Shown here: in pieces, positions 43,927-52,259 of the stretch
Layout of the letters: each line of letters starts with the position of its first letter
How positions within the stretch are numbered: the first letter of the stretch is position 1
IMG/VR virus record: IMGVR_UViG_3300025770_001492
Coordinates: 62,001-126,000 of that record
Source of the DNA: a virus
Reading direction: 5' to 3' (one strand)
Length of the DNA stretch: 64,000 nt
Translations under genes and position numbers: made by a program
The notes under the pieces: model-generated
Seen by the model: only the letters and a program-made list of their open reading frames with translations
The model's database searches: none
What the model was told of the DNA's origin: nothing

Positions 43927-44523
43927 TTATTTATCAGGCTCAACAAGCAGTCTATCGATTTTCTCTTTTGATCTAAACTTAAACTCATCATGCCACCCAG
44001 TAGTTTTCCCCGTGTACCTCACGTTGCCCTTCAAAAACCTTCTCACAGCATACTCAGTATCTGAAGTATATCTAATACTTAAGAGAGCTTCTTCAAAATT
44101 GTTCTCTACCCAATCATAGTTTTGGGAACAACGAAGCATCATGGTAAAAAACGACCTTCTCATGCCAGTCTTGGTCCAAAATGGAACAACTTTTATCCAA
44201 GAAATTGTTGATCTTTGAGTTGGGCCAATTCGAGACTTGTCTTTAAGTTTCAACTTGTTTTCGACTTTTCTAATAAACCTAGCAACATCTTCTGTTTGAT
44301 GTTTCGAGTGAGAATATAAAATCCTTGTCACTCCCTGAGATTCTTGTTGAAACCATTCTCTGCAAAAGTACCACTTATTCGCCAGCCAAATTTCTTCGTT
44401 AGAAGGATGTGTTCGGGAGGAATGTCTAACTTTAGAAAAGGAACCTTGAGTGACTCGCATTGCAGAAGATCGTTTCTCACCAGTATCATTAGCAACTTTC
44501 TTTTTCTCGCCAATAATTGACAT
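43927..44523 (-). CDS. unknown phage protein, paralogue of 3916-4638
   Basis: 198 residues, SD TTGGAG. Shares with the 3916-4638 protein an ordered set of blocks: W-I-x(3)-PFW, R-R-S, N-F-E-E-A-L, a Tyr segment, R-F-L-x-G. It has a different, basic N-terminal third. No known domain. Confidence 0.65.
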   Translation of the reverse strand: MSIIGEKKKVANDTGEKRSSAMRVTQGSFSKVRHSSRTHPSNEEIWLANKWYFCREWFQQESQGVTRILYSHSKHQTEDVARFIRKVENKLKLKDKSRIGPTQRSTISWIKVVPFWTKTGMRRSFFTMMLRCSQNYDWVENNFEEALLSIRYTSDTEYAVRRFLKGNVRYTGKTTGWHDEFKFRSKEKIDRLLVEPDK

Positions 44524-44542
44524 CTATTTTCTCCAAGGGTTC

Positions 44543-45028
44543 TTAAGAGCTTTCTTCTGTCAGAATGTTTGCTCTAATCGTAAGGCCATCCTCAGTGTTT
44601 TCGATGGCGTCATCTAAATTTATCAAAGAGACACAACTCCAGTGAGGATCATCACGAGGAATATATTCCTGTTGGGTATAAAAGTAAACCTCAACTGTAT
44701 AGCTGTATTTCTTTTTTGCTAAATCATCGTGAGACATCCCAGCCAACAAATCCTCCGACATCTCTCTTGGAATCCGAATAGAATCTTTTTCATTTGCGTG
44801 AAGCAGTTTTCGCATGATTTGCATAACTGCTTCAATTTTTCCATCCCCTTGAAGCATCGACATAATGTTTCTTTTTTCCATTCCATCAAGAAACTCAGCT
44901 TTGGCTGTGTAACAAGCCATAACCTGACCTCTCTGAGGCTCATGCCTTCTGACATCAAAAAAATATTGATCAAAATTTTCTTCCGTGATGACCAGCAACT
45001 CTTCTTTTTCTTTTTCTTCTTCACTCAT
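44543..45028 (-). CDS. unknown protein
   Basis: 161 residues; Lys/Glu-rich start (MSEEEKEKEELLVITEENFD) then a folded domain with strand-rich YSYTVEVYFYTQQEYIPRDD. It follows the polymerase C-terminal gene with 1 nt between stop and ATG, so it may be expressed with it. Confidence 0.6.
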   Translation of the reverse strand: MSEEEKEKEELLVITEENFDQYFFDVRRHEPQRGQVMACYTAKAEFLDGMEKRNIMSMLQGDGKIEAVMQIMRKLLHANEKDSIRIPREMSEDLLAGMSHDDLAKKKYSYTVEVYFYTQQEYIPRDDPHWSCVSLINLDDAIENTEDGLTIRANILTEESS

Positions 45029-45029
45029 T

Positions 45030-47762
45030 TTATATTCCCACTATTGTAAAGCCTTCATCGTTTATATCTTTCAAAAGCTTTTCCTCTGCCTTGGAAGGCT
45101 CATGCTTTATTTCAACTTGTTCCGGTTTAGCCATGACGACGAGTCTGCCATCTGCTGCTTTTTCAGGTAGCTCCGAACGATTTCGTTTGGTCGGACTCTG
45201 AAAAACGTGACTGCTAAATCCGGGATCAGGTCGATTGATCCTCATTCTAAGAAAGTTACCTTGGCGGAATTCTCCGTCCCAATGCTCTATTTCTTCCTTA
45301 AATCTAACAAAATCATCTTCCCACATCGTCACCAGTCTTGTGTTAAAATTTTCATCTTGAACAGTAAAAACATAATAAGGATTTCCCTTTTTAGAAAGCC
45401 TCTCCTGTAATGATGACTCCTTTTTAGGAAGCCCTTTTTTATCCAAGCTTACTATCTGACATTCAATTGGTGCCCAAAGCAAGGTTGATTCCTCATCAAA
45501 ACGGTCAAAAGTCATTCCGCCTTTATAGTCAGGGCTGAACTCTATAGGATGCTGCCATGCGAATCCATAATACATCGATTCTGCAATGCCTAGCAACTCG
45601 TTGTAAACATTTTCAAATCCCGTGTCGATTTCTCCAGAAGGCATAAAATCAGCAAGAGTGATTGGCAGATCAGAATCTTTCTTCTTCTTCAAAGATTCGA
45701 CGTTTCTCTTGTACTTCTTTCCAATCTTTAAAATGTCTTCCAAATCATCTTTTAAGTGTTGGAAATTAAAATTCTCAAATTCAAATTCAGAAATGAAGAA
45801 ATCTTTCTTAGGCAAATCTAATAAACCGCTTTTCAGAATCTCTTTTAAAAAGTTTTCAGAGGAACCATCGCCCCCATTCTTGTAAAGAACGTAGTCCATC
45901 TCTTCTACAATTTTTAATTTAGATTTATCCGCACGCTTATCTCTGTCCTGACGCTTTTTTGTTTCATGTTTAAAGTACTCCCAAAATTCATGGAGCACCT
46001 TTCTGTCTTCCTCTTCTCCGAAGCAATTTAAGGCAATCAAAGGCTTTAGAACTTTTGAATCTGTGCCAAATCTTTGCAAGAAGTCATCAAATCCACTGTA
46101 TGGCTGTCCTTCCTCGATCTTATGAGAGACATCTTCCCCTATTCCCTTAATGTCAGAGAAGCCCATATAGACCAAATCATCAACAATTTCCCAGTTCCAA
46201 CCTGATTTGTTGATGTCTACCCTTTTTAGCTCTACACCATCTTTCTCTGCCTCAAGTTTGTAATCTTTAATTTTACCTGACTGGGTTTCGCATTGCAAAG
46301 TTCCACAATAAAACTCAATTGGAAAATGTGCCTTCAAGTAAAGAAGCCTAGACGAAATATAAGAATATGCGTAAGCGTGGCTTGCGTTAAATCCGTACTC
46401 TGAAAAAGCTTCCACTTGATCCCACAGTTCTTCAACTTCTTTCTTTTCCCAGCCGAGATTTGATTGCCCACGACCAACGAACTGCTCTTTATATCGAGCA
46501 AACTCCTTAACCTTTTTCTTACTCATTGCTTTTCTGACTTTTTCGCAATGAATAAGCGGAATGTCTCCCACGACATTCAAAATTTTCATAACCTGTTCTT
46601 GGTAAACCATAACTCCATATGTTCTGCCAAGAATTGGCCTGAGAATCGGATGCAAATCTCCATCCATGTCTGGAACTGGATTACTAACAGGCTCTTGTCC
46701 TCTTTTTCGCCTGATGTACGTTTTATCCATGTCCATATTAAGAGGGCCGGGTCTGTACAGAGCAGAATAAGCAGGTAAATCATCAAACCCTGTTACACCG
46801 CCTTTTTTAACCATCTCACGCATTCCATTAGAATCAAACTGGAAAATGCACTTTAGCTTTCCTTCATCCGCTAAAGCAATTGCTTTAGGGTCATTCAGAT
46901 AGGCAGTATCAGACCAATCGTCATCCGTGCCATCCAAAGCAGATATTGTCTTTATGTGAGGATGATTCCTTTTGACTAACTCGCTGATGGTTACAATTCT
47001 TTTCAAATCCGTAACAACCAAGAGGTCAAATTTAATCAAACCCAAAGGGCCTAAGTCGGTTCCAGACAGCCCTTCCACAAATGCAGAAACATAAGCGTCG
47101 TCTTTGCCCTTAACCAGTGGAACCAGTTTATTGATTCTTTGATCAGAAATGATTAGCCCACCAGCATGCATTCCCATTCCACGATTGCGATTTAAAAGCC
47201 TACGGGCAGCGTCTGCAACATCTGGATTGTCTTCGCAATATTTGCCCAATTTCTCAAATTGCTCTAAAGCTTTATCGAAAGTAAGAGTCTTGCCATCATT
47301 ATCTTTCAAGCCAAGCTGAGTGGTTAGTCCTATAATTTCATTTCGATCCTTATCATGGACCTTGGCCATATCAATTAAAGAACTTTTTATTCCGTAAGTT
47401 GTGTAGTTGCCAATTGCGCAAACATTTTCTTTTCCAAACTCTTTCGGTGCCCACTCAACCTTTAGATAATCACGAACTTGAGGTAAGTAATCTATATCAA
47501 TATCTGGAAACTCGCCCTGTACAGAAACTGGTGGCAAATTTATGTCGAAATCATCGACCAAGTCTAAAAGATAAGCAATTAAAAGATTGTTTTCATTGTT
47601 TTCAAATTTAGCTTTTTTAGAATGAAGATCTACAAAATACTCATGTTCCGCCTGAGCATCAAGCTCTTTAAGCTCCTCTCTTAATCGCTCTTTATATTCA
47701 GAAGAATCTAAGCCCTTTTTGGACATTCCTTCCACGCAAAGTTTTAGTAGTTGATCTCTCAT
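45030..47762 (-). CDS. dnaE: DNA polymerase III alpha, C-terminal part (palm to OB region)
   Basis: 910 residues. Catalytic palm motif PDIDID at 86-91 carries two of the three Asp; LIKFDLLVVTDLKRI supplies the third. Further matches: TYGVMVYQEQVMKI, NASHAYAYSYISSRLLYLKAHFP, a helix-hairpin-helix region and a C-terminal OB-type domain (PYYVFTVQDENFNTRLV). It lacks the PHP domain and the PGRGS loop, which are in the separate gene at 52260-53919. Its first 45 residues (LLKLCVEGMSKKGLDSSEYK...) repeat a block also present in the N-terminal gene, so the split looks like duplication followed by complementary loss. Confidence 0.93.
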   Translation of the reverse strand: MRDQLLKLCVEGMSKKGLDSSEYKERLREELKELDAQAEHEYFVDLHSKKAKFENNENNLLIAYLLDLVDDFDINLPPVSVQGEFPDIDIDYLPQVRDYLKVEWAPKEFGKENVCAIGNYTTYGIKSSLIDMAKVHDKDRNEIIGLTTQLGLKDNDGKTLTFDKALEQFEKLGKYCEDNPDVADAARRLLNRNRGMGMHAGGLIISDQRINKLVPLVKGKDDAYVSAFVEGLSGTDLGPLGLIKFDLLVVTDLKRIVTISELVKRNHPHIKTISALDGTDDDWSDTAYLNDPKAIALADEGKLKCIFQFDSNGMREMVKKGGVTGFDDLPAYSALYRPGPLNMDMDKTYIRRKRGQEPVSNPVPDMDGDLHPILRPILGRTYGVMVYQEQVMKILNVVGDIPLIHCEKVRKAMSKKKVKEFARYKEQFVGRGQSNLGWEKKEVEELWDQVEAFSEYGFNASHAYAYSYISSRLLYLKAHFPIEFYCGTLQCETQSGKIKDYKLEAEKDGVELKRVDINKSGWNWEIVDDLVYMGFSDIKGIGEDVSHKIEEGQPYSGFDDFLQRFGTDSKVLKPLIALNCFGEEEDRKVLHEFWEYFKHETKKRQDRDKRADKSKLKIVEEMDYVLYKNGGDGSSENFLKEILKSGLLDLPKKDFFISEFEFENFNFQHLKDDLEDILKIGKKYKRNVESLKKKKDSDLPITLADFMPSGEIDTGFENVYNELLGIAESMYYGFAWQHPIEFSPDYKGGMTFDRFDEESTLLWAPIECQIVSLDKKGLPKKESSLQERLSKKGNPYYVFTVQDENFNTRLVTMWEDDFVRFKEEIEHWDGEFRQGNFLRMRINRPDPGFSSHVFQSPTKRNRSELPEKAADGRLVVMAKPEQVEIKHEPSKAEEKLLKDINDEGFTIVGI

Positions 47763-47798
47763 ATGAAATTTATAACCTAAATCAATTACATTTGCAAC

Positions 47799-48194
47799 TT
47801 ATCTTTTTCTTTTGACAACATTTGAATCTTTTCTCTTTCTTCTTCTTTTTGGCTTTTCTTCCTCTTTTTCTTCCTCAACCGGAATAGGTTCTGGATCGAG
47901 TTGAAGAACAGACGAATCGGTCCACTTATGTCGATCCCACACCTGAACTGAACGGTTAAATTTTTGAAAAACCTTTTCTGCCTCGGTTTTTAAATCTTTT
48001 AAAGTGTTGCTTTCCTTGTAGTGAACGTAACAATTAGGATTATCTTCTTTAGACAAACCTAGAACATATCTGAACTCGTATTTGACCATTCCATATTCAT
48101 CAAATTCTAATTCAATTTTAGGTTTTTCTTCTTCGCCTTCTATTATTTCCTCTTCTATTATTTCCTCTTCTTTAATCTTCCTCTTTCTTCCCAT
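47799..48194 (-). CDS. charged low-complexity protein
   Basis: 131 residues from about ATG 48194 (MGRKRKIKEEE). Both ends are Glu/Lys/Arg-rich and probably disordered; the N-terminal part contains a small direct repeat (EEEII). The middle 70 residues (YEFRYVLGLSKEDNPNCYVH) look folded. Overlaps the stop of the upstream gene by about 20 nt. Not recognised. Confidence 0.5.
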   Translation of the reverse strand: MGRKRKIKEEEIIEEEIIEGEEEKPKIELEFDEYGMVKYEFRYVLGLSKEDNPNCYVHYKESNTLKDLKTEAEKVFQKFNRSVQVWDRHKWTDSSVLQLDPEPIPVEEEKEEEKPKRRRKRKDSNVVKRKR

Positions 48195-48441
48195 TTTCAT
48201 TCCAGTATATTTGAGTGTGTTTATTGTTTTTGGAAAGCCATTCATGAACGTGATGGAGTGTATCAATACAATCTTGCTCAGTGAAATCCTTTAGCCTCTT
48301 TTTCTTTGGGAAATATGAATACTCTGAACTATCCGACCAGCCCTCGCCAGCAAGCTCCATCCCAAAGAGACCTTCTGCGTGCCCTAGAAACGAAGCCAGG
48401 AGAGACGTTACGTCTTGCAATTGTTTTAATTCATCAGAACT
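48172..48441 (-). CDS. small unknown protein
   Basis: 89 residues from ATG 48441 (MSSDELKQLQDVTSLLASFL). The longer frame from 48504 overlaps the upstream gene and is less likely. Helical first half, aromatic C-terminal half. Not recognised. Confidence 0.55.
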   Translation of the reverse strand, partial: SSDELKQLQDVTSLLASFLGHAEGLFGMELAGEGWSDSSEYSYFPKKKRLKDFTEQDCIDTLHHVHEWLSKNNKHTQIYWNENGKKEED

Positions 48442-48446
48442 CATTT

Positions 48447-48704
48447 TTAATCCCAAATTAAAGTGCTTCTGTACCAATCCTTGACCCAAAAATGATCTCT
48501 CCACATGGGGTCAAGTTTATATGGATGCTCTTTGTAATAATCCATTAATTTTATATTCAGCATCCCTTTCATTTTGGCATACTCTACAGGATCTATTTCT
48601 TGGCCGCAATCCTGGCATGTATAGCTCCCAATTAAACTATACATGCCATTAAATGTTGCATTGTCGTGTTCGCAGATTAAGTCATCATAACTCTGATGCA
48701 TCAT
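48447..48704 (-). CDS. small zinc-binding-like protein
   Basis: 85 residues with C-x-x-C (CQDCG) and an upstream CEHDN, possibly one zinc site. Overlaps the 42-residue gene upstream by 20 nt. SD GGAAG. A 12-bp hairpin lies inside it. Confidence 0.55.
   Translation of the reverse strand: MMHQSYDDLICEHDNATFNGMYSLIGSYTCQDCGQEIDPVEYAKMKGMLNIKLMDYYKEHPYKLDPMWRDHFWVKDWYRSTLIWD
48613..48648. repeat. intragenic 12-bp inverted repeat
   Basis: TGGCATGTATAG (48613-48624) and CTATACATGCCA (48637-48648), 12-nt loop. Confidence 0.92.
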
Positions 48705-48813
48705 CTGGGGCTTCCTTGAAAAAGTCTAAGGGGTATTCAACAACCGCACCTGTCTCCAACGGCTGAATTTCAAAAATCAAACTCAAGTCAACATATTGCC
48801 CGTGAAATATCAT
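48685..48813 (-). CDS. 42-residue unknown protein
   Basis: ATG 48813 directly follows the TAA of the YopX-like gene and has a good SD (GGGAG) inside it; the stop lies in the next gene. Begins MIFHGQYVDLSLIFEIQPLE. Perfect packing between neighbours supports it being real. Confidence 0.6.
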   Translation of the reverse strand: MIFHGQYVDLSLIFEIQPLETGAVVEYPLDFFKEAPDDASEL

Positions 48814-49212
48814 TTAATGATCTCCCTCAAATATGTTTCCAATTACTTCTATTTCACCCAGAAAATCACAATGTAACCAACCGCCGTTGGGAACCCAGAT
48901 TCCCCAACATAGATTATCTAAAGTTTGATCACTGTTCCACTCAACAAACCCAACATATCTTTCGCCGCCAATATCTGAGTTGTCAAAAACAACTTTATCT
49001 CCCTCGTAAATGTCAACTCCATTTTTATCTACAAGACCAATCCACTGCTGAGTAATGATGCCTTCTATTGGATGTGACAACCGATGACAATTATGGCAGT
49101 CACTAGGGTTGGGACGAAAGCTGCTGCTGCATATGCCACGATTGCCAATATGCAGATTTTCCCTGAACATGCCAGAGCTTTGATCCCAGAATCTAAACCT
49201 AAACCTACTCAA
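48814..49212 (-). CDS. YopX-family protein
   Basis: 132 residues from TTG 49212 with SD GGAG 5 nt upstream. The YopX pattern is clear: FRFRFWDQSSGMFREN, QQWIGLVDKNGVDIYEGDKV, VEWNSDQ and a final IEVIGNIFEG. The family is common in phages and its function is unknown. Confidence 0.85.
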   Translation of the reverse strand: MSRFRFRFWDQSSGMFRENLHIGNRGICSSSFRPNPSDCHNCHRLSHPIEGIITQQWIGLVDKNGVDIYEGDKVVFDNSDIGGERYVGFVEWNSDQTLDNLCWGIWVPNGGWLHCDFLGEIEVIGNIFEGDH

Positions 49213-49231
49213 GTCATCTCCAATTTAAACC

Positions 49232-49450
49232 TCAATTATTTTCCGCAAATATCTCGTTAAAATAAGCCCTCGACGCTTCAGCGGTATCGTATCCGCTTGG
49301 ATTAGTCTCCATGAAATCAGCAACATCTGCCGATGGACCAATTTGAACTAATTCTTCAAAGCATTCACGACATATGTAACCGTATGTATGAGAGTACCTT
49401 TCACACATGACGTTAGGACAATTTCCTCTGGCACAGGGAAGAACACTCAT
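49232..49450 (-). CDS. small zinc-binding phage protein
   Basis: 72 residues with CARGNCPNVMC and YICRECFEEL, a likely zinc knuckle. I recall similar short proteins in large phages. SD AAAGGA. It is the first gene after the tmRNA terminator. Confidence 0.65.
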   Translation of the reverse strand: MSVLPCARGNCPNVMCERYSHTYGYICRECFEELVQIGPSADVADFMETNPSGYDTAEASRAYFNEIFAENN

Positions 49451-49550
49451 TTCTTTTCCTTTGATATTAGAGTTTCAAACATCTTAAAAAAATGTCACGC
49501 ATGAGTCAATAAAAAAAAGCTCAGTCATGCTTCATAACTCATAATAAAAA

Positions 49551-49577
49551 AGCTCCCCTCGCAATGCGAGGGGAGCT
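49551..49577 (-). terminator. tmRNA terminator
   Basis: Perfect 12-bp stem AGCTCCCCTCGC/GCGAGGGGAGCT, 3-nt loop, with a T-run on the minus strand, 5 nt after the tmRNA 3' end. Confidence 0.93.
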
Positions 49578-49581
49578 TCAG

Positions 49582-49937
49582 TGGACCGGACGGGAGTCGA
49601 ACCCGTGTGTTGCGCTACCTATTCAAAAGCGTCTACCTGTATAGTTTGATGTTTGAGTTTCGCATCATTAAACCACAACAAACAAAGGTTTAAATCAACT
49701 ATCAAACAACGAGTCTTAGTTCAAAAGTAGTTTGATTTGCTTTGAACGCATCCAGTATTGCGGCAAGTTGTCAAACGTCACTGGCAGACCTTTGAAACTT
49801 GGGCTACTTATAATTAAGCAGCCATAGCGAAATTAGTTTTGTCAACTAAATTTTTAATCGGATTTTTAAGGAGCCTTCCGATCAACTCCTACAGGCAACT
49901 CAAGAACTCAACAGCCAATCGATACCATTTCCAGCCC
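49582..49937 (-). ncRNA. ssrA: transfer-messenger RNA (tmRNA)
   Basis: 356 nt. 5' GGGCTGG pairs with 3' CCGGTCC (two G-U pairs) to form the acceptor stem; the 3' part has a canonical T-arm (ACGGGTTCGACTCCCGT). The tag frame starts with a resume codon GAC after TAGTT (49843) and reads DKTNFAMAA then TAA (49814), so the tag ends AMAA rather than the usual ALAA. CCA is not encoded. It rescues stalled ribosomes and marks the products for proteolysis. Own terminator follows. A ClpP-like gene lies nearby. Confidence 0.95.
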
Positions 49938-49984
49938 GTGTGTTTTAGTTATACGCAAAAAAGATATTTTTGTAAACTTAATTT

Positions 49985-50305
49985 CTAATTTTTATGAGCA
50001 TCTGCCCATTTTGAATCTTCTGGAATGTCGTGTGTTTTGACGTAATCTCGCCACTTTTCATATCCATAAAGATCGATATATTCGCCTCTTCTTAGAGATC
50101 TTTTTTCTTCTGCCTGCTTGAGAATCTTTTTCCTATCTTGATCAAGCTTTGGATAATCGGCACGACCAGATTGCTGCGATGCTGCTGTATTCGCCCTCTT
50201 TAGCTTCTTTTCAAAAGATTTACTAGTTTTTCTCAACTCTTCCCGTCCTTCTAAGAACTTAGAAAAATTCATAAAATATTCAGTCTGTTTGTTGTGTGAT
50301 TTCAT
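49985..50305 (-). CDS. tagged protein, unknown (capsid-internal candidate)
   Basis: 106 residues from ATG 50305, or 95 from ATG 50272 (MNFSKFLEGREELRK), which has the capsid-targeting-like pattern. Lys/Arg-rich and probably DNA-binding or disordered. TATATA lies 5 nt before the ATG at 50305; the same box serves the divergent gene at 50322. No SD. Confidence 0.6.
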   Translation of the reverse strand: MKSHNKQTEYFMNFSKFLEGREELRKTSKSFEKKLKRANTAASQQSGRADYPKLDQDRKKILKQAEEKRSLRRGEYIDLYGYEKWRDYVKTHDIPEDSKWADAHKN

Positions 50306-50310
50306 ACTAT

Positions 50311-50316
50311 TATATA
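50311..50316. promoter_or_regulatory. shared palindromic TATATA between two divergent start codons
   Basis: TATATA with exactly 5 nt to the minus ATG at 50305 and 5 nt to the plus ATG at 50322; no SD for either gene. Confidence 0.6.
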
Positions 50317-50321
50317 CCAGC

Positions 50322-50963
50322 ATGGTAAAAATATATTCCAACATATTTCCAGGAAAAATCACTGGCAGCGAATTCTGGAACAGGAATGGCCACTTAAATG
50401 ACACCATCTGCTTTCTAAATGATTATTACAAATTTAATTTTTTATGTATACCCAAAAATGCCTCGAACACCATACGTAAAGAGCTTAATTCCAAAAGAGA
50501 AAAACTATTTTCCAAACTGAACAAGGATGAACAACTTTATCCAATTATCTGCTTTGTAAGACCTGTGGATGATAGATTTTGGTCTGCTGTCAATACTATT
50601 TTGAGAAGAAAAAACGGCAGCACTAGAATGTTTTTAAGAAACTGCGATAGTATCGAGAAATTAGCAGATTACATTGCCTCCGGTAACGACCCGCACCTTG
50701 CATCCGTTTCCGTCTTAACATCAAACATAAAACACACGGACATACGTTGGTATGATTTGAAGGTTTTAGACCAACTTAACATTTGCCACCCAAGCATAAA
50801 TCGCAATTTTGACACTTTAGACACATTGAAGCAGCTTGACATATTTGGATCAAAAAAAATCCAATCTTATTATGAAAAAGATTTTGAAATTTATGAAAAC
50901 TCAAAAAAAGAGATTGAAAACATTAAGTTGAAGAAGTTATGTCATAAAAAAAGCCTGTTTTAA
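50322..50963 (+). CDS. sulfotransferase-like protein
   Basis: 213 residues from ATG 50322. IPKNASNTIRKEL resembles the 5'-phosphosulfate-binding loop and FVRPVDDRFWSAVN the 3'-phosphate-binding segment of carbohydrate sulfotransferases, in the right order and spacing. It would move sulfate from PAPS to a sugar or peptide. Assignment is by motif memory only. Its stop codon is inside the terminator hairpin. Confidence 0.5.
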   Translation: MVKIYSNIFPGKITGSEFWNRNGHLNDTICFLNDYYKFNFLCIPKNASNTIRKELNSKREKLFSKLNKDEQLYPIICFVRPVDDRFWSAVNTILRRKNGSTRMFLRNCDSIEKLADYIASGNDPHLASVSVLTSNIKHTDIRWYDLKVLDQLNICHPSINRNFDTLDTLKQLDIFGSKKIQSYYEKDFEIYENSKKEIENIKLKKLCHKKSLF

Positions 50964-50977
50964 AAACAGGCTTTTTT
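50945..50977. terminator. bidirectional terminator overlapping a stop codon
   Basis: Stem AAAAAAAGCCTGTTTT/AAAACAGGCTTTTTT-type hairpin; the TAA of 50322-50963 lies in it. It separates the plus-strand gene from 51003-51680 on the minus strand. Confidence 0.88.
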
Positions 50978-51002
50978 ATTTCGGCTTATGGAAATTCTTG
51001 TT

Positions 51003-51680
51003 TCATCTCATGTTCATATAGCTTTTCATGGCGTCAGGCATTCCATCTGGAAGTCTTCTTTCACTGTGTTTCGATCTTAATCTTTCGAGTGGACCCATTT
51101 CGTCATCCATGCCCTCTTCGTCGTCTTCCATGTCTTCGTCGTCAGCATCCATGTCCATTTCGTCGGCATCCATGTCTTCGTCGTCGGCATCCATGTCTTC
51201 GTCGTCAGCATCCATGTCTTCGTCGTCAGCATCCATGTCTTCGTCGTCAGCATCCATGTCTTCGTCGTCATCCATGTCATCTTCAGTGCCCATGGGAGGA
51301 CCAACCGCTTCGTTTTTATTTTGCATAAATGCATCAAAGCTTTCTGGCCATGTTTTTGCCTCTTTGCCGCTGGCATCTGTGTCTGGACTGTAGATTAAGT
51401 TTTTGTCGCCATCGTCTCCAAGTCCTTTTTCTTTGCCACCATCTGCAACTTGCATCCCAGGGTCTTTACCAGCAGCTTTGTATGGTGCAGGCTTAGAAGT
51501 TTTACTTCCAGCTACGTCTTCCATACCTTTTCCATCATCCTTTAACTTACGACCAGCCTGAGACTTCTCTGGAGAAGCTGGGGTTGGACCGTCATAGTCA
51601 GCAACTTTTTTAGTGCTTGCCTTTTCTCTCGTCTTGCTTCTAGAGTCTATATACTCGTTCCAAGTTTTCCAATTGTTCAT
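51003..51680 (-). CDS. acidic tandem-repeat protein with tag-like N-terminus
   Basis: 225 residues. Starts MNNWKTWNEYIDSRSKTREK (weak match to the tag pattern), is disordered and ends in about seven DEDMDAD repeats plus a short basic tail. SD AGGAG. Strong negative charge suggests scaffold-like, DNA-mimic or head-internal function. Confidence 0.65.
   Translation of the reverse strand: MNNWKTWNEYIDSRSKTREKASTKKVADYDGPTPASPEKSQAGRKLKDDGKGMEDVAGSKTSKPAPYKAAGKDPGMQVADGGKEKGLGDDGDKNLIYSPDTDASGKEAKTWPESFDAFMQNKNEAVGPPMGTEDDMDDDEDMDADDEDMDADDEDMDADDEDMDADDEDMDADEMDMDADDEDMEDDEEGMDDEMGPLERLRSKHSERRLPDGMPDAMKSYMNMR
51113..51290. repeat. tandem 18-bp repeats encoding DEDMDA
   Basis: About seven near-identical 18-bp units (GTCTTCGTCGTCAGCATCCAT phase shifts) inside 51003-51680. 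Prone to copy-number change. Confidence 0.85.
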
Positions 51681-51688
51681 CTTTTCTC

Positions 51689-51871
51689 CTAATGTGCATT
51701 TTCTGCTATTAGCATTATAATTAATAAAATGAGATAAAGCCCTAGGCCAGTGCCGAAAAATACAATGCCTAAAACAAATCCTAGTCTAACTGTTGTAGGG
51801 TTGATGTTTAAGTCTCTTCCCAATCCTGAACAGACACCAAACAAAACCTTATTGCCAAGATCTCTCTTCAT
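51689..51871 (-). CDS. PspC-domain small membrane protein
   Basis: 60 residues from ATG 51871 (SD ACAGGAG). LFGVCSGLGRDLNINPTTVR followed by one long membrane helix is the PspC domain. In bacteria PspC senses membrane stress; a phage copy could protect or manipulate the envelope. Confidence 0.8.
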   Translation of the reverse strand: MKRDLGNKVLFGVCSGLGRDLNINPTTVRLGFVLGIVFFGTGLGLYLILLIIMLIAENAH

Positions 51872-51927
51872 AATATACTCCTGTTTTATATTTAGTGTAT
51901 TATGTGCTTTTTTTTTAAAGCATAAAG

Positions 51928-51933
51928 TATATA
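51928..51933 (+). promoter_or_regulatory. TATATA box 4 nt before ATG (leaderless candidate)
   Basis: TATATA, 4 nt, ATG at 51938; no SD. Confidence 0.5.
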
Positions 51934-51937
51934 TTGT

Positions 51938-52258
51938 ATGCAATTCAGAAAATGGCTAATAAAAGAAATGGCTCACATATCAATTGATGAACCAATCGAC
52001 ATTGGAGATCAAAAAAATGTATCTATGATTGATATGCAGTTTGAACTATATCCCGACATGACCCAGACAACTCTAGCTCACTGGATAGTCAACGGATTTG
52101 CCGCCAAAGTCCCAAATAGCAATTATTATATAGTTTTTGACGGAAAAACAGGAAAAGCAAAGGTGTCCGATTCGACAGAGAACAAAATGCAAGTTCCTGG
52201 CGAATGGCACAAAATGGCTTATATGTCGAGCGATATGCCAGCTTGGAAATCTGCGTGA
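51938..52258 (+). CDS. tagged protein, unknown (capsid-internal candidate)
   Basis: 106 residues. N-terminus MQFRKWLIKEMAHISI fits the capsid-targeting-like pattern with a possible cut after Glu-10. The rest is a small beta-rich domain (NYYIVFDGKTGKAKVSDS). TATATA at 51928-51933, 4 nt before ATG, no SD. Confidence 0.65.
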   Translation: MQFRKWLIKEMAHISIDEPIDIGDQKNVSMIDMQFELYPDMTQTTLAHWIVNGFAAKVPNSNYYIVFDGKTGKAKVSDSTENKMQVPGEWHKMAYMSSDMPAWKSA

Positions 52259-52259
52259 G

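Noticed and set aside
51028-51393. Plus-strand Ser-rich frame and other-frame Thr/Trp-rich frames over the tandem repeats
   Set aside because: They arise because the 18-bp repeat is open in several frames; the minus-strand frame has SD and a full N-terminus.
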